This document shows positions 1 to 12,000 of a DNA stretch of 64,000 nucleotides, piece after piece; positions within the stretch are counted from its first letter, which is position 1; each line of letters begins with the position of its first letter. Source of the DNA: Vitis vinifera (Eukaryota > Streptophyta > Magnoliopsida > Vitales > Vitaceae); NCBI RefSeq assembly GCF_030704535.1, contig NC_081810.1:23350501-23414500 (forward strand), given 5' to 3'. Below the pieces are notes generated by a model. It worked only from the letters and a program-made list of their open reading frames with translations. It ran no database searches and was not told the origin of the DNA. The translations under genes and the position numbers were made by a program.

Positions 1-246
1 CATAAAACATATTTTTTTCGTTTTTTTATTATTGTTTGATCTTATGGACAACTAAAATATATATGATGTGATGCATATGAATGATGTAGTAACATACATT
101 GAAAATGTTTCATGATTTCAATTATATTTGCATGATTTTATGAAAGTTGCAAAAAATATGATTAGTAATTTAAATGTGTGATTATGGAAATCTCAAGAAA
201 TAGTTTTTCTAGTATGCATGTTTATTTACTTGTTTGTTTGAAGATG

Positions 247-305
<59 letters not shown>

Positions 306-704
306 TGTTCAACTTATGAAACAAGTGTTGATCAAACTAACGGAAGATCATCACCATGTTTGATTTTATGACAAGAGTTTAATAATAAAAGGTTGATGAA
401 GTTTTTACCCAACGGTATTAAACTTCTTTACGTTTCAATACTTTTATTTTAATAATTATGTCATATCTATATGATTTATAAATTGTTATAATCCAACCCA
501 ATGGAGGGATTATAATAATATACTTTTGGATTATGTGATTGTAGTTCGGTCTAACGAAAGAACTATGATATGATCTCTTATGTTTATGATTAATGTGACA
601 TCTAACTTAATTTTTGTTGTAGTTGGATTATTGTAAAGTGTGGTGTTAAATATTGTCATGATATAAAATAATTTTCCTTTTGAATTAAATTTTATTTTGC
701 AGCA
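1..704. other. AT-rich leader upstream of Copia gag, with a (TA)n(TG)n microsatellite
   Basis: No gene is seen. A compound dinucleotide repeat, (TA)n running directly into (TG)n, occupies about 249-305. The rest is AT-rich and leads into the gag start at 705. I find no copy of the right LTR (5094-5614) here and no initiator-tRNA primer site, so the left LTR of the Copia element probably lies before the window. The stretch is most likely the element's untranslated leader, but this is inference. Confidence 0.45.
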
Positions 705-1503
705 ATGAATCCTACTGCTATTACAGGCTATTTGTCTGGTATTGAACAATTAAGTGGGGCAAATTTTAAAAAATGGAAGGAACAAATTGGAATTGTTCTT
801 GGTTGCATGGATTTAGACTATGCCTCAAGAGAGCCTACACCCACAAAGCCTACTTCTGAAAGTACTAATGAACAAAAGGCTTTATATGAAAAGTGGGAGC
901 ACTCTAATCGCATGAGTCTAATGATTATGAAAGGTTCAATCACTCCTGCAATTCGTGAAGCAATCCCGGATTCAGATAATGCAATGAGCTATATTAAATC
1001 AGTTAAAGAACAATTCTTAGGAACTTCCAAGTCCTTGGCAAGTACTCTTATGATCAAAATGATAACAATGAAATATGATGGTCATAGTGGTGTACGTGAG
1101 CACATCATGAAGATGAGTGACATGGTTTCTCAATTGAAAGGAATGGACATGGCAATTTCTGAAGGTTTTCTTGTTCACTTCATAATGACTTCCCTTCCTT
1201 CACAATTTGGTTCTTTCAAAATTAATTATAATACTTAGAAGGATAAGTGGAAAATGAGTGAACTAATTGTCATGTGTGTTCAAGAATAAGAGAGGCTTAA
1301 AGTGGAAAAGCCCGATATGGCTCACCTCACTATTGGTCCAAATAAAAAGTCCTTCAAGAAAGGTAAAGGTAATAAAAATAAAAAATAAAAAGCAAGGTAA
1401 TGATGTATCTCACAATGGGCAAAATGATGAAAATAAGATACAATGTCATTTTTGCCACAAGAAAGGTCACAAAAAAAGAAATTGTTCTAGTTTTAAGGCT
1501 TGA
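705..1503 (+). pseudogene. Copia gag (capsid and zinc knuckle), broken
   Basis: Gag would form the virus-like particle and bind element RNA. The first 177 codons are open and resemble the UBN2-type capsid region of plant Copia elements, with an early segment reading LSGANFKKWKEQI. In-frame stops occur at about 1236 and 1286, and there is a frameshift near 1380. A CCHC zinc knuckle follows at about 1441-1485 (CHFCHKKGHKKRNC, spacing CX2CX4HX4C) with all four metal ligands intact. A TGA at 1501 ends this frame where related elements read through with Trp. The start at 705 follows a TTTTGCAG-like sequence, so a spliced leader is possible but unproven. Confidence 0.85.
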
Positions 1504-3045
1504 TTGGAAAATAAAGGTAAAATTCAATGCTTAGTGTCTTATGAATCTTATTTAGTTGATATACCACCAAACTCTTGGTGGATTGACACTAGTGCAAGCA
1601 TTCACATAACGAATTCATTGCAGGGATACCTTACAAGCAAGAGACTAAGTAAAGGAGAGCGAACCATTACTTTGGGAAATGGAACAGAAGTAGAAATTGA
1701 GGCTATTGGCACTCTTCATTTAATTTTGGATACTGGTTTCATTATGGATTTAGTAGATACAGTTTATGTTCCTATTTTTACTAGAAACCTAATTTAAGTT
1801 CCAAGACTTGATTCTTATAGTTATGAATTAAAGTTTGGAAATAAAGGAGTTTCCTTGTTCTATAATTCTTGTTTGGTTGGCTCTGGCACTTTACGTGGTA
1901 ATTTTTATTCATTGAATTTAGATTGCAGATATTCACAGTCTCTTTTATCTTATCATGTGTATGAATTCTCTAAAAAACGAAATCGAGTGAATGAAAATTC
2001 ATCCATATTGTGGCATAAGCGATTGAGTCACATTTCAAAAGAAAGGATGGAACGTCTTATTAAAGATGAAATTTTGACTTCACTTGATTTTTTTTTTTTT
2101 TTTTACTAGTTGTGTTGAATGCATAAAGGGAAAATACACCAAGGTTAAGAAAAAGGGTGCCTCAAGGGCTACTGAATTGTTAGAATGTATTCATTCTAAC
2201 ATTTGGGGACCTTATTCAATTCCAACTATCAATGAACATAAGTATTTTATTAGCTTTATTGATGACTTTTCAATGTTTTCTTATGTGTATCTTATTCATG
2301 AAAAATCTGAAGCATTAGATGTTTTTGAGATTTATAAATCTGAGGTTGAAAATCAACTCAATCGGCGAATTAAAAGTGTAAGATCTGATAAAGGTGGTGA
2401 ATATTATGGTAGGTTCACCGAATCAGGTCAACATCTTAGTGCTTTTGCCTTATTTTTAAGAGAGCATGGTATCATTGCAAACTACACAATGCCTGGAACA
2501 CCAGAGCAAAATGGTGTAGTAGAGCGACGAAATCGTACTCTAATTGACATGGTGAGAAGTATGATGAGTAACTCAACCTTGCCTGAATTTTTGTGGGGTG
2601 AAACATTGAAAACTGCTGTTCACATTCTCAATCGTGTTCCTAGTAAGGATGTACCCAAAACTCCTTATGAGTTATGGGTGGGTAGGAAACTGACTTTGAA
2701 TTATTTACATGTATGGGGATGTCCAGTTGAAGCTAAAATTTTTAACCCACAAATAAAGAAATTGGATTCTAAAACCATAAGTTGTAATTTCATTGGCTAT
2801 CCTGAAATATCAAAAGGTTTTAGATTTTATTGTCATGGTTAGGGCCCTAAAATTGTTGAAACTAAACATGCTGTGTTTTTGGAAAATGAATATTTTAGTG
2901 GGAGAACTGAGCTTAAAAAGTTACCCTCTAATGAAGTATCAACACCAATGATAGAATATGGTGTGACTCAAGAGGTTTCTTATAATGAAAATGAGAATGT
3001 CCCAATTACAGAAGTATCTTTACGTAGATCACAAAGAGAGAAAGA
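1504..3045 (+). pseudogene. Copia protease and integrase region, broken
   Basis: The protease shows the aspartic motif in WWIDTSAS at about 1576. It is followed by the pre-integrase segment with its conserved LWHKRLSH at about 2010. The integrase core follows, with its first Asp in SFIDDFS, the second in VRSDKGGEY and the Glu in [16 protein letters not shown] (about 2250-2535), so the DDE residues survive. Breaks are a stop at 1795, a 17-base T run at 2088-2104 where the frame changes, and a TAG at 2840. The DNA between about 2843 and 3045 resembles the linker to reverse transcriptase. Confidence 0.88.
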
Positions 3046-4694
3046 CCTGCTATATCAAATGACTATGAAGTTTATCTTAATGAGTGTGATTATGATGTTG
3101 GCTTGGAAAGTGATCCTACTTCTTATGATCAAGCCATCAATAGTGAAAATTCAACTCTATGGCTTTATGCTATGAAAGAAGAGTTGAAATCAATGAAAGA
3201 TAATGAAGTTTGGGATCTTGTAGAATTGCCTAAAGGAATTAAAACTATTGGTTGCAAATGGATTTTAAAAACCAAACATGTTTCTAAGGGCAATGTCGAA
3301 AGATACAAGGCCAGGTTAGTTGCAAAAGGATACACTCAAAAAGAAGGAATCGACTATAAGGAATCATTTTCTCATGTTTCCAAGAAAAATTCCTTAAGAA
3401 TAGTCATGGCTTTAGTAGCTCATTTTGACTTAGAGTTACATCAAATGGATGTTAAAACTGTCTTTTTGAATGGTGACTTGCATAGAAAGGTTTATATGAA
3501 TCAACCCGAGGGTTTTCAGGATAAAGGCAAGGCACATCTTGTATGTAAACTTAAAAAGTCCATATATGGTCTAAAGCAGGCTTCTAGACAATGGTATCTT
3601 AAGTTCCATGGAATTCTCATCACTTTTGGTTTCAAAGAGAATCTAGTGGATCAATGTATATACCTTAAGATCAGTGGGAGCAAAATTTGTATTATTGTAT
3701 TGTATGTTGATGATATGTTGCTTGCTAGCAACAATATGGGAATGATTTTGGAGACCAAACAATTTTTATCCAAGAATTTGATATGAAAGATCTTAGTGAA
3801 GCATCCTATGTGATAGGAATTGAAATTCATCAAGATAGGTCACGTGGATTATTAGGATTATCCCAAAAGAACTATATTGAAAAAGTTCTTAAAAGATTCA
3901 ACATGCAAAATTGTTCTAGCAGTGTTGCTCCTGTTGTGAAAGGGGACATATTTTGTGAACTTCAATGTCCCAAAAATGATCTTGAAAAGAAACAAATGAA
4001 CAAAATTCCTTATGCTTCTGCAGTAGGGAGTATTATGTATGCTCAAGTTTGCACTCGACCAGACATAGCTTATGTGGTAGGCATGCTTGGTCGATACCAA
4101 AGTAATCCAGGTATTGATCATTGGAAAGCAGTTAAGAAAGTATTGCGTTATTTGCAAGGGACTAAGGACTACATGCTTACATACAGAAGAATAGATAATC
4201 TAGATATTACTGGTTATTCTGATTCCAATTATGCTGGCTGTAAGGATACCAGAAAGTCTACATCTGGGTATATTTTTATGTTATCAAATGGACCTATTTC
4301 ATGGAAGAGTCATAAGCAATCGTTGATAGCTTCTTTTACAATGGAGGCAGAATATGTAGCATGTTATAAAGCCACATGTCATGCAATATGGTTGAGAAAC
4401 TTTGTCTCAGGGCTTCATGTTATTGATTTGATAATGAGACCATTGAGAATATATTGTGATAATAGTGTTGTTGTGCGATTCTCTAAAAATAATAAGACTA
4501 CAGGAGGATCAATGCACATTGATATTAAGTACTTGGTTGTAAGGGAGAAAGTTCAAAATGGAGTTGTCTCTATTGAACATATTAAAAATACACTCATGTT
4601 GGTAGATCCATTGACAAAAGGTATTCCACCTAAGCTTTTTATAGATTATGTTGCGCGCATAAGCTTGGTGGCAAGTTTGTCAATTTTAGATTGA
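3045..4694 (+). pseudogene. Copia reverse transcriptase and RNase H, broken
   Basis: The segment resembles the RVT_2 reverse transcriptase of Copia elements. It has the GCKWILKTK and ARLVAKGYTQ blocks (about 3250-3340), YGLKQASRQW (about 3566) and the catalytic LYVDDMLLAS (about 3700), so the YVDD box is intact. A frameshift near 3775 moves into the next frame. RNase H follows with YSDSNYAGCKDTRKSTSGY (about 4217) and MEAEYVA (about 4342), which carry its acidic residues. The frame closes with TGA at 4692. Apart from the frameshift this is the best-preserved part of the element. Confidence 0.9.
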
Positions 4695-5093
4695 TTGAGA
4701 GTGTAATGTATGTGATCACATTATAATGAGAATAAAGTTCTTGATTATGATATATTGATGATTATTATGTTACTTTTATACATCATTTTTGTGCACAATC
4801 TAGATGTTTAAAAGTTGATGGGACCATTATGTGAATGAATTAGCATTATCACCTTAATGTTGCTAATGTCATAAAAGTCATTGATTCATGTTAATGGAGG
4901 TGCTAGTACTATAATCCTTGAAGAATATTGGATCGTTGTGTGATCCAATCATTTCAATGATTTGGTGTTAGTGGTTTCATGAAACATAATCTTAAAGTAA
5001 AGGATGCCTATTTTGAGAAATTGTTATGGTCATATTATGTTTTAATCTATTACAAATATAATTATGTAGGCCAAGTGGGAGATTGTTAGCTTT

Positions 5094-5614
5094 TTTCCTA
5101 TAATGTGTAGCCATATATAATTATATTTATATAAATATTATTTAAGGGTATCAATTGATAGGTAGGTGAATCAATTGATTGGGCATCCAAGAGTCTTATG
5201 TATGGAAAACTCAAATTACAAATGGGAAGTTAGAAAATTTAACTCATATGAATGTGGTGTTACAACTTTTGTAACCCCATCATTATGAAATTTATTTGTA
5301 TATTATGTTTATGAGTAATGGAGGAAAATGGAAAGGTATAACCTATGCAATTATATAAATGCATTCAAGTTCATAACCCATCATTACCCATTAATTTGTA
5401 CATAATGGGTGTAAATAATGAGTATAACTCTCATATAGCCTTTGATGGGAAGACTAAGAGATGTACAACTTATTATAAATTGAGGTCCCAAGCCACACTC
5501 TCATTCTTATGTCTTTTTCTTTCTTGTTGTTTATTTTTAACAACATACACCACACAAGTGACCCATCCACTATATGAGAGTAGTGAGTTGAAAACCTTGA
5601 CAATACAATTCACA
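5094..5614 (+). repeat. Right LTR of the Copia element
   Basis: The start is set by the purine-rich tract AAGTGGGAGAT immediately before TGTTAGC, the usual plant Copia junction. The end is placed at TTCACA because Copia LTRs end in CA, but without the left LTR this edge is uncertain by tens of bases. Confidence 0.55.
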
Positions 5615-5744
5615 AGGTGACTCAATCTCACTTAATGGATCAAGGTAAGAATATGATCATTATTTTAGCACTAATAAATTATTTTGTTTTATGTATCCAA
5701 AATTGTGTTCAAAAATAATTATTTCCGCATAAAGTTTATGAAAG

Positions 5745-6259
5745 TTTGGTTAATAGTTACTTCTATACACTTTGATATTGGTGAGACTCTTGAAAATCTT
5801 GAGGTTGTAGATATCTACGACTTCACAATCATTTGGCCACAGTTCTACAAGATGATATCAAGATCATCAAAACTGAGAAGGCTACGACTCTGGGATGTGT
5901 TCTTTGATGACAAGAATGAGATTGTGGATTTGGAAACATTTTTTGTTTGCTTCCCACAGCTAAGCCATATTTCTTTGTGGTATGTGTATTTGAGAGATGG
6001 AGTTCATTATGCTTTACCGGGCTTTTCTCATTTGGAGAATGTGATTGAAATGGAGCTTGGATGGACTACAATAAATGAGCTCTTCCTAGATTAGGTTGAG
6101 GGATTGGTTAAACGATGCCCAAATCTTAGGAAGTTGGTCATTCATGGGCAAGATATGAATTCCGAAGAAACAGAGGAATGCATGAGACTTACATCATTGA
6201 TTAAACACCTCATCAATGATAAATATGAGCACGTAGAGGTTCAATTGGCCTATAAGTAG
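5745..6259 (+). pseudogene. F-box/LRR-type protein C-terminal fragment
   Basis: The reading frame from about 5745 to 6094 encodes leucine-rich segments such as LENLEVVDIYDF, SKLRRLRLWDV and FPQLSHISLWYV. A TAG then interrupts, and the same frame continues with KRCPNLRKLVIHG up to a stop near 6257. This pattern fits the LRR tail of plant F-box proteins that choose substrates for SCF ubiquitin ligases. No F-box domain and no start are present, so this is a 5'-truncated, stop-containing fragment just downstream of the Copia LTR. A similar fragment lies inverted at 8569-8775. A terminal exon of a gene disrupted by the Copia insertion is possible. Confidence 0.65.
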
Positions 6260-6482
6260 AAATTGTACGAAATGTTTTGTTGAAAATTCAAGTTTTGGTT
6301 CAATATAAATTGTACAAGCACCTAGGTGGGTAAAATTTACTGTATGTAGTGCTTGAGAATCCCTTTTTGTCCTATAAATGATATGTGATGCCGTTTTTCA
6401 ACTAATTTTCTCCCATCTTAAACAAATTGATGAATTTGAAAGAAAAATAGCAATATTTGTATTGAATGCTTTCATTAATGCT

Positions 6483-6800
6483 ATGTTTGGTTCCCAAAAA
6501 ATTTGAGAGAAAATGCAAGGGAAAGAAAATATAAAAAAAAAAAAAAAGTAGAAGGAAAGAAAAAATGAAAGAAAATAAAAACTAAATTTAAAGTCGATAA
6601 ATTATTTTTTTGTTACTTCAAACTCATTTTATTTATTTTAATTCATCATTATAAAGATTAAATAATTTAAAAATAAAGTTTTTAATTAATTTTAAATATA
6701 TTTGATTTTCTTTTATATTTTTCATAGGACAACCAAACATAAAAAAATCATTTTTCTTTAAATTTTTTTATTTTTTTAATATTTTTTGGGAACCAAACAT
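6483..6800. mobile_element. MITE with perfect 20 bp terminal inverted repeats
   Basis: The left end ATGTTTGGTTCCCAAAAAAT is the exact reverse complement of the right end. The 318 bp element is AT-rich and has no ORF, as expected for a non-autonomous DNA transposon. Imperfect inner copies of the CCAAACAT motif occur near 6731. No clear target duplication flanks it, so I do not assign a superfamily. Confidence 0.75.
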
Positions 6801-7258
6801 AACCTAAAGGGTTCAAACAAATAGAGTTAATAATTGGAAGCAAGCCTTTTGAATACTCCAATGATAGAGGAGTTTATCTAACTCAACATCACATTTTTCT
6901 GAAACCCCATTCCCATAAACAAATCCTATTCAGAATAGAGGCCCCTTGGCCTATAAGTTAACTCTCAAAAAGCAAATTCATCATCCGGGATTAAATACCA
7001 TAGCTAGACAATGGAATTCCAAGGTTTATGATTCATCTAACTATAATCCCATTATCGAAAACGACATTCAAAAACCTGTTTTTGCAACGGGTCTCTCATA
7101 AGTCTTTTTTTTCATATTTATCCCAATTCCCTTTTCTCATAAACTTTTAGTTGGAGTACGCAAAAATATTTGTCCATTGATGGCGAGGGAAGAAATTTGC
7201 CCTTACGCTGATTGGACCAGCCAACAGATGTGGCTGGACCAGAGAGTTGATTCTATTA

Positions 7259-7511
7259 GTGCCACATCGCTGATAGGGTTGGGTGGTATTTTTTCTACTT
7301 GGTGTAGCATTTGTTCGTATATATGGGAGCTTCGTCAGTCAGTGTTTTCACATTGAAAACTGCCTCACCACAAAGTAACGAACCCTGTACACACCCAAGG
7401 AGTTCCTAGAGCTAGCGAAGTGAATGCCAGGAGCACGGAAGACACGGGTCATTGGAGGGATGGTCAACGCAGGTCAAACATGCTACAATGCTCCTCCGCT
7501 CCTCTTTTTGC
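7259..7511 (+). ncRNA. Weak candidate for a Pol III-type small RNA gene
   Basis: GTGCCACATCG at 7259 matches 10 of 11 positions of the plant snRNA upstream element RTCCCACATCG. A TATATATGG box lies at 7318 and a T run (CTCTTTTTG) at about 7502-7511 could end Pol III transcription. The body of about 160 bases is GC-richer than its surroundings and has no ORF. The spacing between the upstream element and TATA (about 48 bp) fits neither the Pol III spacing (about 24 bp) nor the Pol II spacing (about 33 bp). I cannot match the body to U3, U6, 7SL or telomerase RNA. Confidence 0.18.
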
Positions 7512-8110
7512 CGTCAAGGGGACTCGAACCCAAACAAAAGGTTGGGAAATATGATACATTAAAAATATATATTCAAAATCATAAATATTAAAAAAATATT
7601 TCAGAGAATAAATTAATTATAATTATTTTATTATTAAATACAAAAATTTCTTTTAAATGATTACTGAAAATATAAAAATTATTATAATAATTTTTTTAAT
7701 ATCATTAATAATTAAATATTAATAAATTGTACATATATCATAATTTATTTTATATCATTTAATATAATTGAATTAAATGATCATAATTTTAATATTAATA
7801 TATATTTTAAAATTAGACATATTATAATCAAATATCATAATACTATTATTAATTAATATTTGATATTATTTAATAATAAATGTACGCTTATAAAATTCAT
7901 ATTTTTATCGATATATACGATATTATTATCAAATATGATAAATTATATTATACATATATCAAATTTTTTAATAAAATAACTTTAAAATATCTATTATACT
8001 TTTAATTACATTTTTATGAAGTTTTTCTTTTCTTTTTTTTTATATATTTTGATCGATTTTACGTCTATCGATATTTTTTTTTCAAAATATCCATTGATAT
8101 ATCTCTGATA

Positions 8111-8210
8111 TATCCGTTATTCGTAATTTCCGATATTTTCATCATTGATTAGAGTCCATATATCCATTATTCGTAATTTCCGATATTTTCATCATTGATT
8201 AGAGTCCCTA
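8111..8210. repeat. Two-copy 50 bp tandem duplication
   Basis: Units 8111-8160 and 8161-8210 are nearly identical (TATCCRTTATTCGTAATTTC and onward), differing at only a few positions. They sit in a diffuse array of GATAT/ATCGATA-rich sequence. Confidence 0.9.
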
Positions 8211-8568
8211 ACATTTACTGTTCACATGGGAAAATGATAAACTACTGAATTGTTAAATGTTGGAAAAACACTATGATTGCCCTAAGCCTACTGCAGCAAG
8301 CCCCAGAACAGAAGAATATTCTTGATACCCTGTAAATGTACCTTTGAGGGGGTAGCTTGCCGACGGTCAGCTTCAGTCTCAGGCCGCTGATATAGCCTTA
8401 CACCAACATGTAGAATGAGATTATAATCCCTCACATTAACTTATATAATAATATTACAATCATGCATGACACAAACCTCTTACGTGCATATATTTCCTCA
8501 CAAGTTGTACAATCAATGATGTAAAGTTGGCCGACAGGTATTTTTGTGGGATCTGATCTCCGAAATAA

Positions 8569-8775
8569 CCCCATGAATGACCAGATTCCTACTATTTGGG
8601 CATCGTTTGACTTACCCCTCAACCAAATCTGAGAAGAGCTCGTTGATTACAGTCCATCCAAGCTTCATCTCAGTCACATCCTCCAAATGAGACGAGCCCG
8701 GTAAACCATAATGAAGCACCCCAAACATCTTAAGTACTCATAGCACAAAGGAAGATGCCTTGGTAAGTCGGGGTT
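8569..8775 (-). pseudogene. Second F-box/LRR fragment, inverted
   Basis: Read on the minus strand, this closely matches the plus-strand fragment at about 5985-6150: a HYGLPG segment, then GWTVINELFSD, then VKRCPNSRNLVIHG, against HYALPG, GWTTINELFLD and VKRCPNLRKLVIHG. Stops break the frame, so no function is expected. It lies directly upstream of the TMN5-like gene, on the other strand, and is a relic of the same gene family. Confidence 0.65.
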
Positions 8776-9028
8776 CGCAATTCGGAGTCGAAATCAGGGA
8801 GGGAGACAAGGCTAATGCATGCAACGGGATGGAGTTCGGCCAAATTGTTTTTGGTTGTTTGGGCTTATTTTTTGGGCTTTTTTTGGGCTCATTTTTTGTG
8901 GTAATTGGGCCCTTTTGGGTTTTTTGAGTTTATGTTTCGGCAGATGTGGGAGAAAAGGGGTGAGTTCTGGGGCAGAGACAATGGTGGCGTTGACGCTGGC
9001 TCGCTCAGCTCTTTCTCTGACACCGTAC

Positions 9029-12000
9029 ATGTCTAAACCACCTGGAATGAGTGTGCTGTTGCTGTTCTTCACAACCCTAGGGTTTTCATTTGGATTTGTT
9101 ACGCCTTTAGCCCAGGATCATCGCTACAATGTGGGGGATCACGTCTCCTTATTCGTCAACAAAGTTGGCCCCTTGAACAATCCTAGGTAAAATCACCTTC
9201 ACTTCCCCTGTTTGCTTGCTCAGAAAATGGAGGAAAATGAAATCAACACAATTATAAAATCTTCCCAACCCAAGCTAATTAAAGTCGTTTTAGTTGCTTT
9301 TGTTTATCTTTCTTTTCATTTCATTTCCTTTTTACGCTGAACAACTTAAAATGGAGCAGTTCAGTGAGATGATCCCATTTCTGAACTGAAATTATGAAAA
9401 TAAATCTCGCACTGTTTTCTTTTTTCCTTATGCTTTCTGGATTTGGGTCACCTCAAGTCTTCCAATTCTCAAGTTCCGCCGCGGAATCAATAGCCTGTTG
9501 TAGGGATCCACCATCTCACGAGTCTTATTATTGTTTCATTGTTGTAATTCTCGTTATTATACCAAATTAAGTACATTTGGTTGACTTTATGTTCTGTTCA
9601 TATAGGATTCTGAGCATTATCCATCAGAGTGAATACTTTTTATGTACAGTTAAGAATTTAGGACTCTGAGCATCATCCATCAGATTGAATACTTTTTATG
9701 TACAGTTAAGAACAATTAAAGGGTTAGTAGTCATTTAGAAGTATTTAGCTAGTTAGAATTTACATGTTACCCATGCTCTATCTATCGTTTATATCCTGTA
9801 ATGTGGGTTCTATATTGAGATTTTTATAGAGATAGAGGGCTTGGTCCTTAAAACTCTGATAAGCTATGAGGTTATCTACCCACCAAAATTATGTTCTAAA
9901 CCAGAATAAGGGTGTAGAGAGCCTTCTTCATGCTTTAAACACCAAAAAGTTTTTGCTGTTTTATGGGGCATTGAGATGGGAAAAATGATTTCTCTTTGAT
10001 TTAGTACTTTGATAACTTTGAATAGAACGGCTAACCTTGAAACTTTATGCCTTTTACCATCCAAAGTTGTGTCACATTGTTCTAGGGGAGTGGGGCTTCC
10101 AATTGACAAAGCCTATGTAGGACATCTCTAAGCCCCATACATGAATGTTTTCTTGATCACTGTGCTGATGGAAACAAACCTAGTTAGTCATGATTCTGCT
10201 AGATTTTGTCACTTACAAGTAATTTTGTGTGAGAAACAATTTATTTGATGCACTGCATCAGTATGCTGGATTTGAAAATTCTCTAAAATTTCATGGAGGA
10301 CATTCATAATTGGGGAATCATTGAAGGTATAACTAACTTGTTTAAGTCAATGACATTTTTACCCTCTTCAAGCATATTTCCTGCCTCTGATGCTAAATGA
10401 TTACCAAATTTTCCTTATTGAAATTGTATGAGCACTTGCATCACTAGGATTTTATCTTTTTATTTTTATTTATTTTTTGTTAATATGCAAGTTTTATTTT
10501 CAAATATAGAGAGGTTGATATTGTGGAGTAATAAAATATTTAAAACACAAATTAGTGTAAGGTTGATTGTAATAGTTGCAAAAAGGTTCACTTTCATTTT
10601 AATCTACTGATCTTTACAGATCTTTGTTCCCTTTCTAATCTTAATGTCATTCAGTGAATGGGTGAAGTCTACTAGGCTACTAGCTAACGTAGGCAAAATT
10701 GGGTATTGATATCTTTCTCAATTTTTTTGCCAAATTATGAGATTATGCAATAACTGCAATGGAAAACAATATAGAACAATTGATGTAACTAAATAAGAGA
10801 AGGAAAAGAATATGCAAGCACCAATATACATGGTTAGGCACCAAGCTTGTCTACATCCCAAGCTCCAGTCCAAGCCTTGACATTCACTAAACAAGGATCC
10901 TTCTAAACCAGAAACACTATCAACCCTACCCTTGGTTTTTATGTTTTAAATAAAAGGGTTGAAGGTGACTGTTGAGTAGAACTGCTCAACCGGTTAAGCA
11001 ACCAATTGACTAGCCAATCGACAAGTAGTGCAACCATTTCTTTGTTGTTGCCACAACCACCCAACCTTACCAAGGGAGGGAGACATACTAGGGGACCCAC
11101 ACTGAGCGCCTTGTCAGGTCTCCTACCATTTACAAATTTCATGGCTTTGAAATGATTTTGATACGTGGACTGATCTGAGAAATACTTTAAAAAGGCATGC
11201 AATAATTGTGCTTTTGACTTCAAATAGGATTCTAACGATTTTTTTTTTTATAAAAAAAAAAAAATGATAATCCAGTTTCCCATTTGATTCTAAAATTTTG
11301 AAAAGCCTCAAATGAGTGGGTTCAATTTAGTTAAAAGGTTTTTTCTTAAAAAGGTTAAGATGAAAATTCCCAAGCAATTGTGCCTTGACTTAGCCTTACA
11401 TTTTGCAAAGGTTCTAGCCTAAGAATGCATGTTACAATTGATTTTTGGATTCCTTGAGCAAATTCATTCTTCTTGAATTCCTTAATTGATGTAGCAATAA
11501 CTTTGTACCTGTCCAACACTCTAAAACAAAGTTTAAATATCAATTCTTTGTTTTGTTATCATCAAAATTGGTTTTATAAAACCTTGGGCTAACACATTCG
11601 ATTGTTATTCTCTTGCAGTGAAACCTACCACTACTATGACTTGCCATTCTGCCGCCCAGGTTAGCCTTTAGGCTCACAGTCACTCAATAGTTTTAATTTA
11701 ATCATGTAGTAACTATCTGAAGAAGAATCGACTGACAGACTTGTATCATTCAATAATGGTAGTTGTATATTTATCAACCTCATGTCCAAAACACTTTCAA
11801 TGGGCCATGTCTCAAATTCATTATTCACATATGAACTTGATTTTGGACTACCCATTAGAAATAAATAATTGGTGTTGAAGATAATCTCTTTAGGCACTCA
11901 ATTAAAAAGTTTAATTTGCAATCTATACATATATATGGACTAACTGCACCATGTGTCAGCTTTTTAGATTCCTATCTTGTATTGCTCTAAAGCAAGTTGA

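Larger units (their letters stand above)
705..5614 (+). mobile_element. Degenerate Ty1/Copia LTR retrotransposon (internal region plus right LTR)
   Basis: The domain order gag, protease, integrase, reverse transcriptase, RNase H is diagnostic of the Copia superfamily, since Gypsy elements place integrase last. The coding region is spread over all three plus frames with several stops and frameshifts, so the copy cannot move on its own. After RNase H come about 400 bp of untranslated sequence, a purine-rich tract at about 5079-5093 and an LTR beginning TGTTAG. The left LTR is not in the window, so insertion age and target duplication cannot be read. A decayed F-box/LRR fragment follows directly. 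Confidence 0.9.
6801..8568. other. Intergenic, AT-rich, with a GC-richer island
   Basis: No protein gene is supported. The island at about 7190-7540 holds the small-RNA-gene candidate listed separately, and just before it an imperfect 10 bp inverted repeat (GGACCAGCCA and TGGCTGGACC) near 7214-7240. From 7560 to 8100 the sequence is very AT-rich without ORFs. The stretch 8040-8210 carries ATCGATAT/CGATATTT motifs and a tandem duplication. Confidence 0.5.

Noticed and set aside
7512-7535. Reverse-strand tRNA-like B box (GGTTCGAGTCC)
   Set aside because: No A box or cloverleaf is found upstream, and the T stem does not pair.
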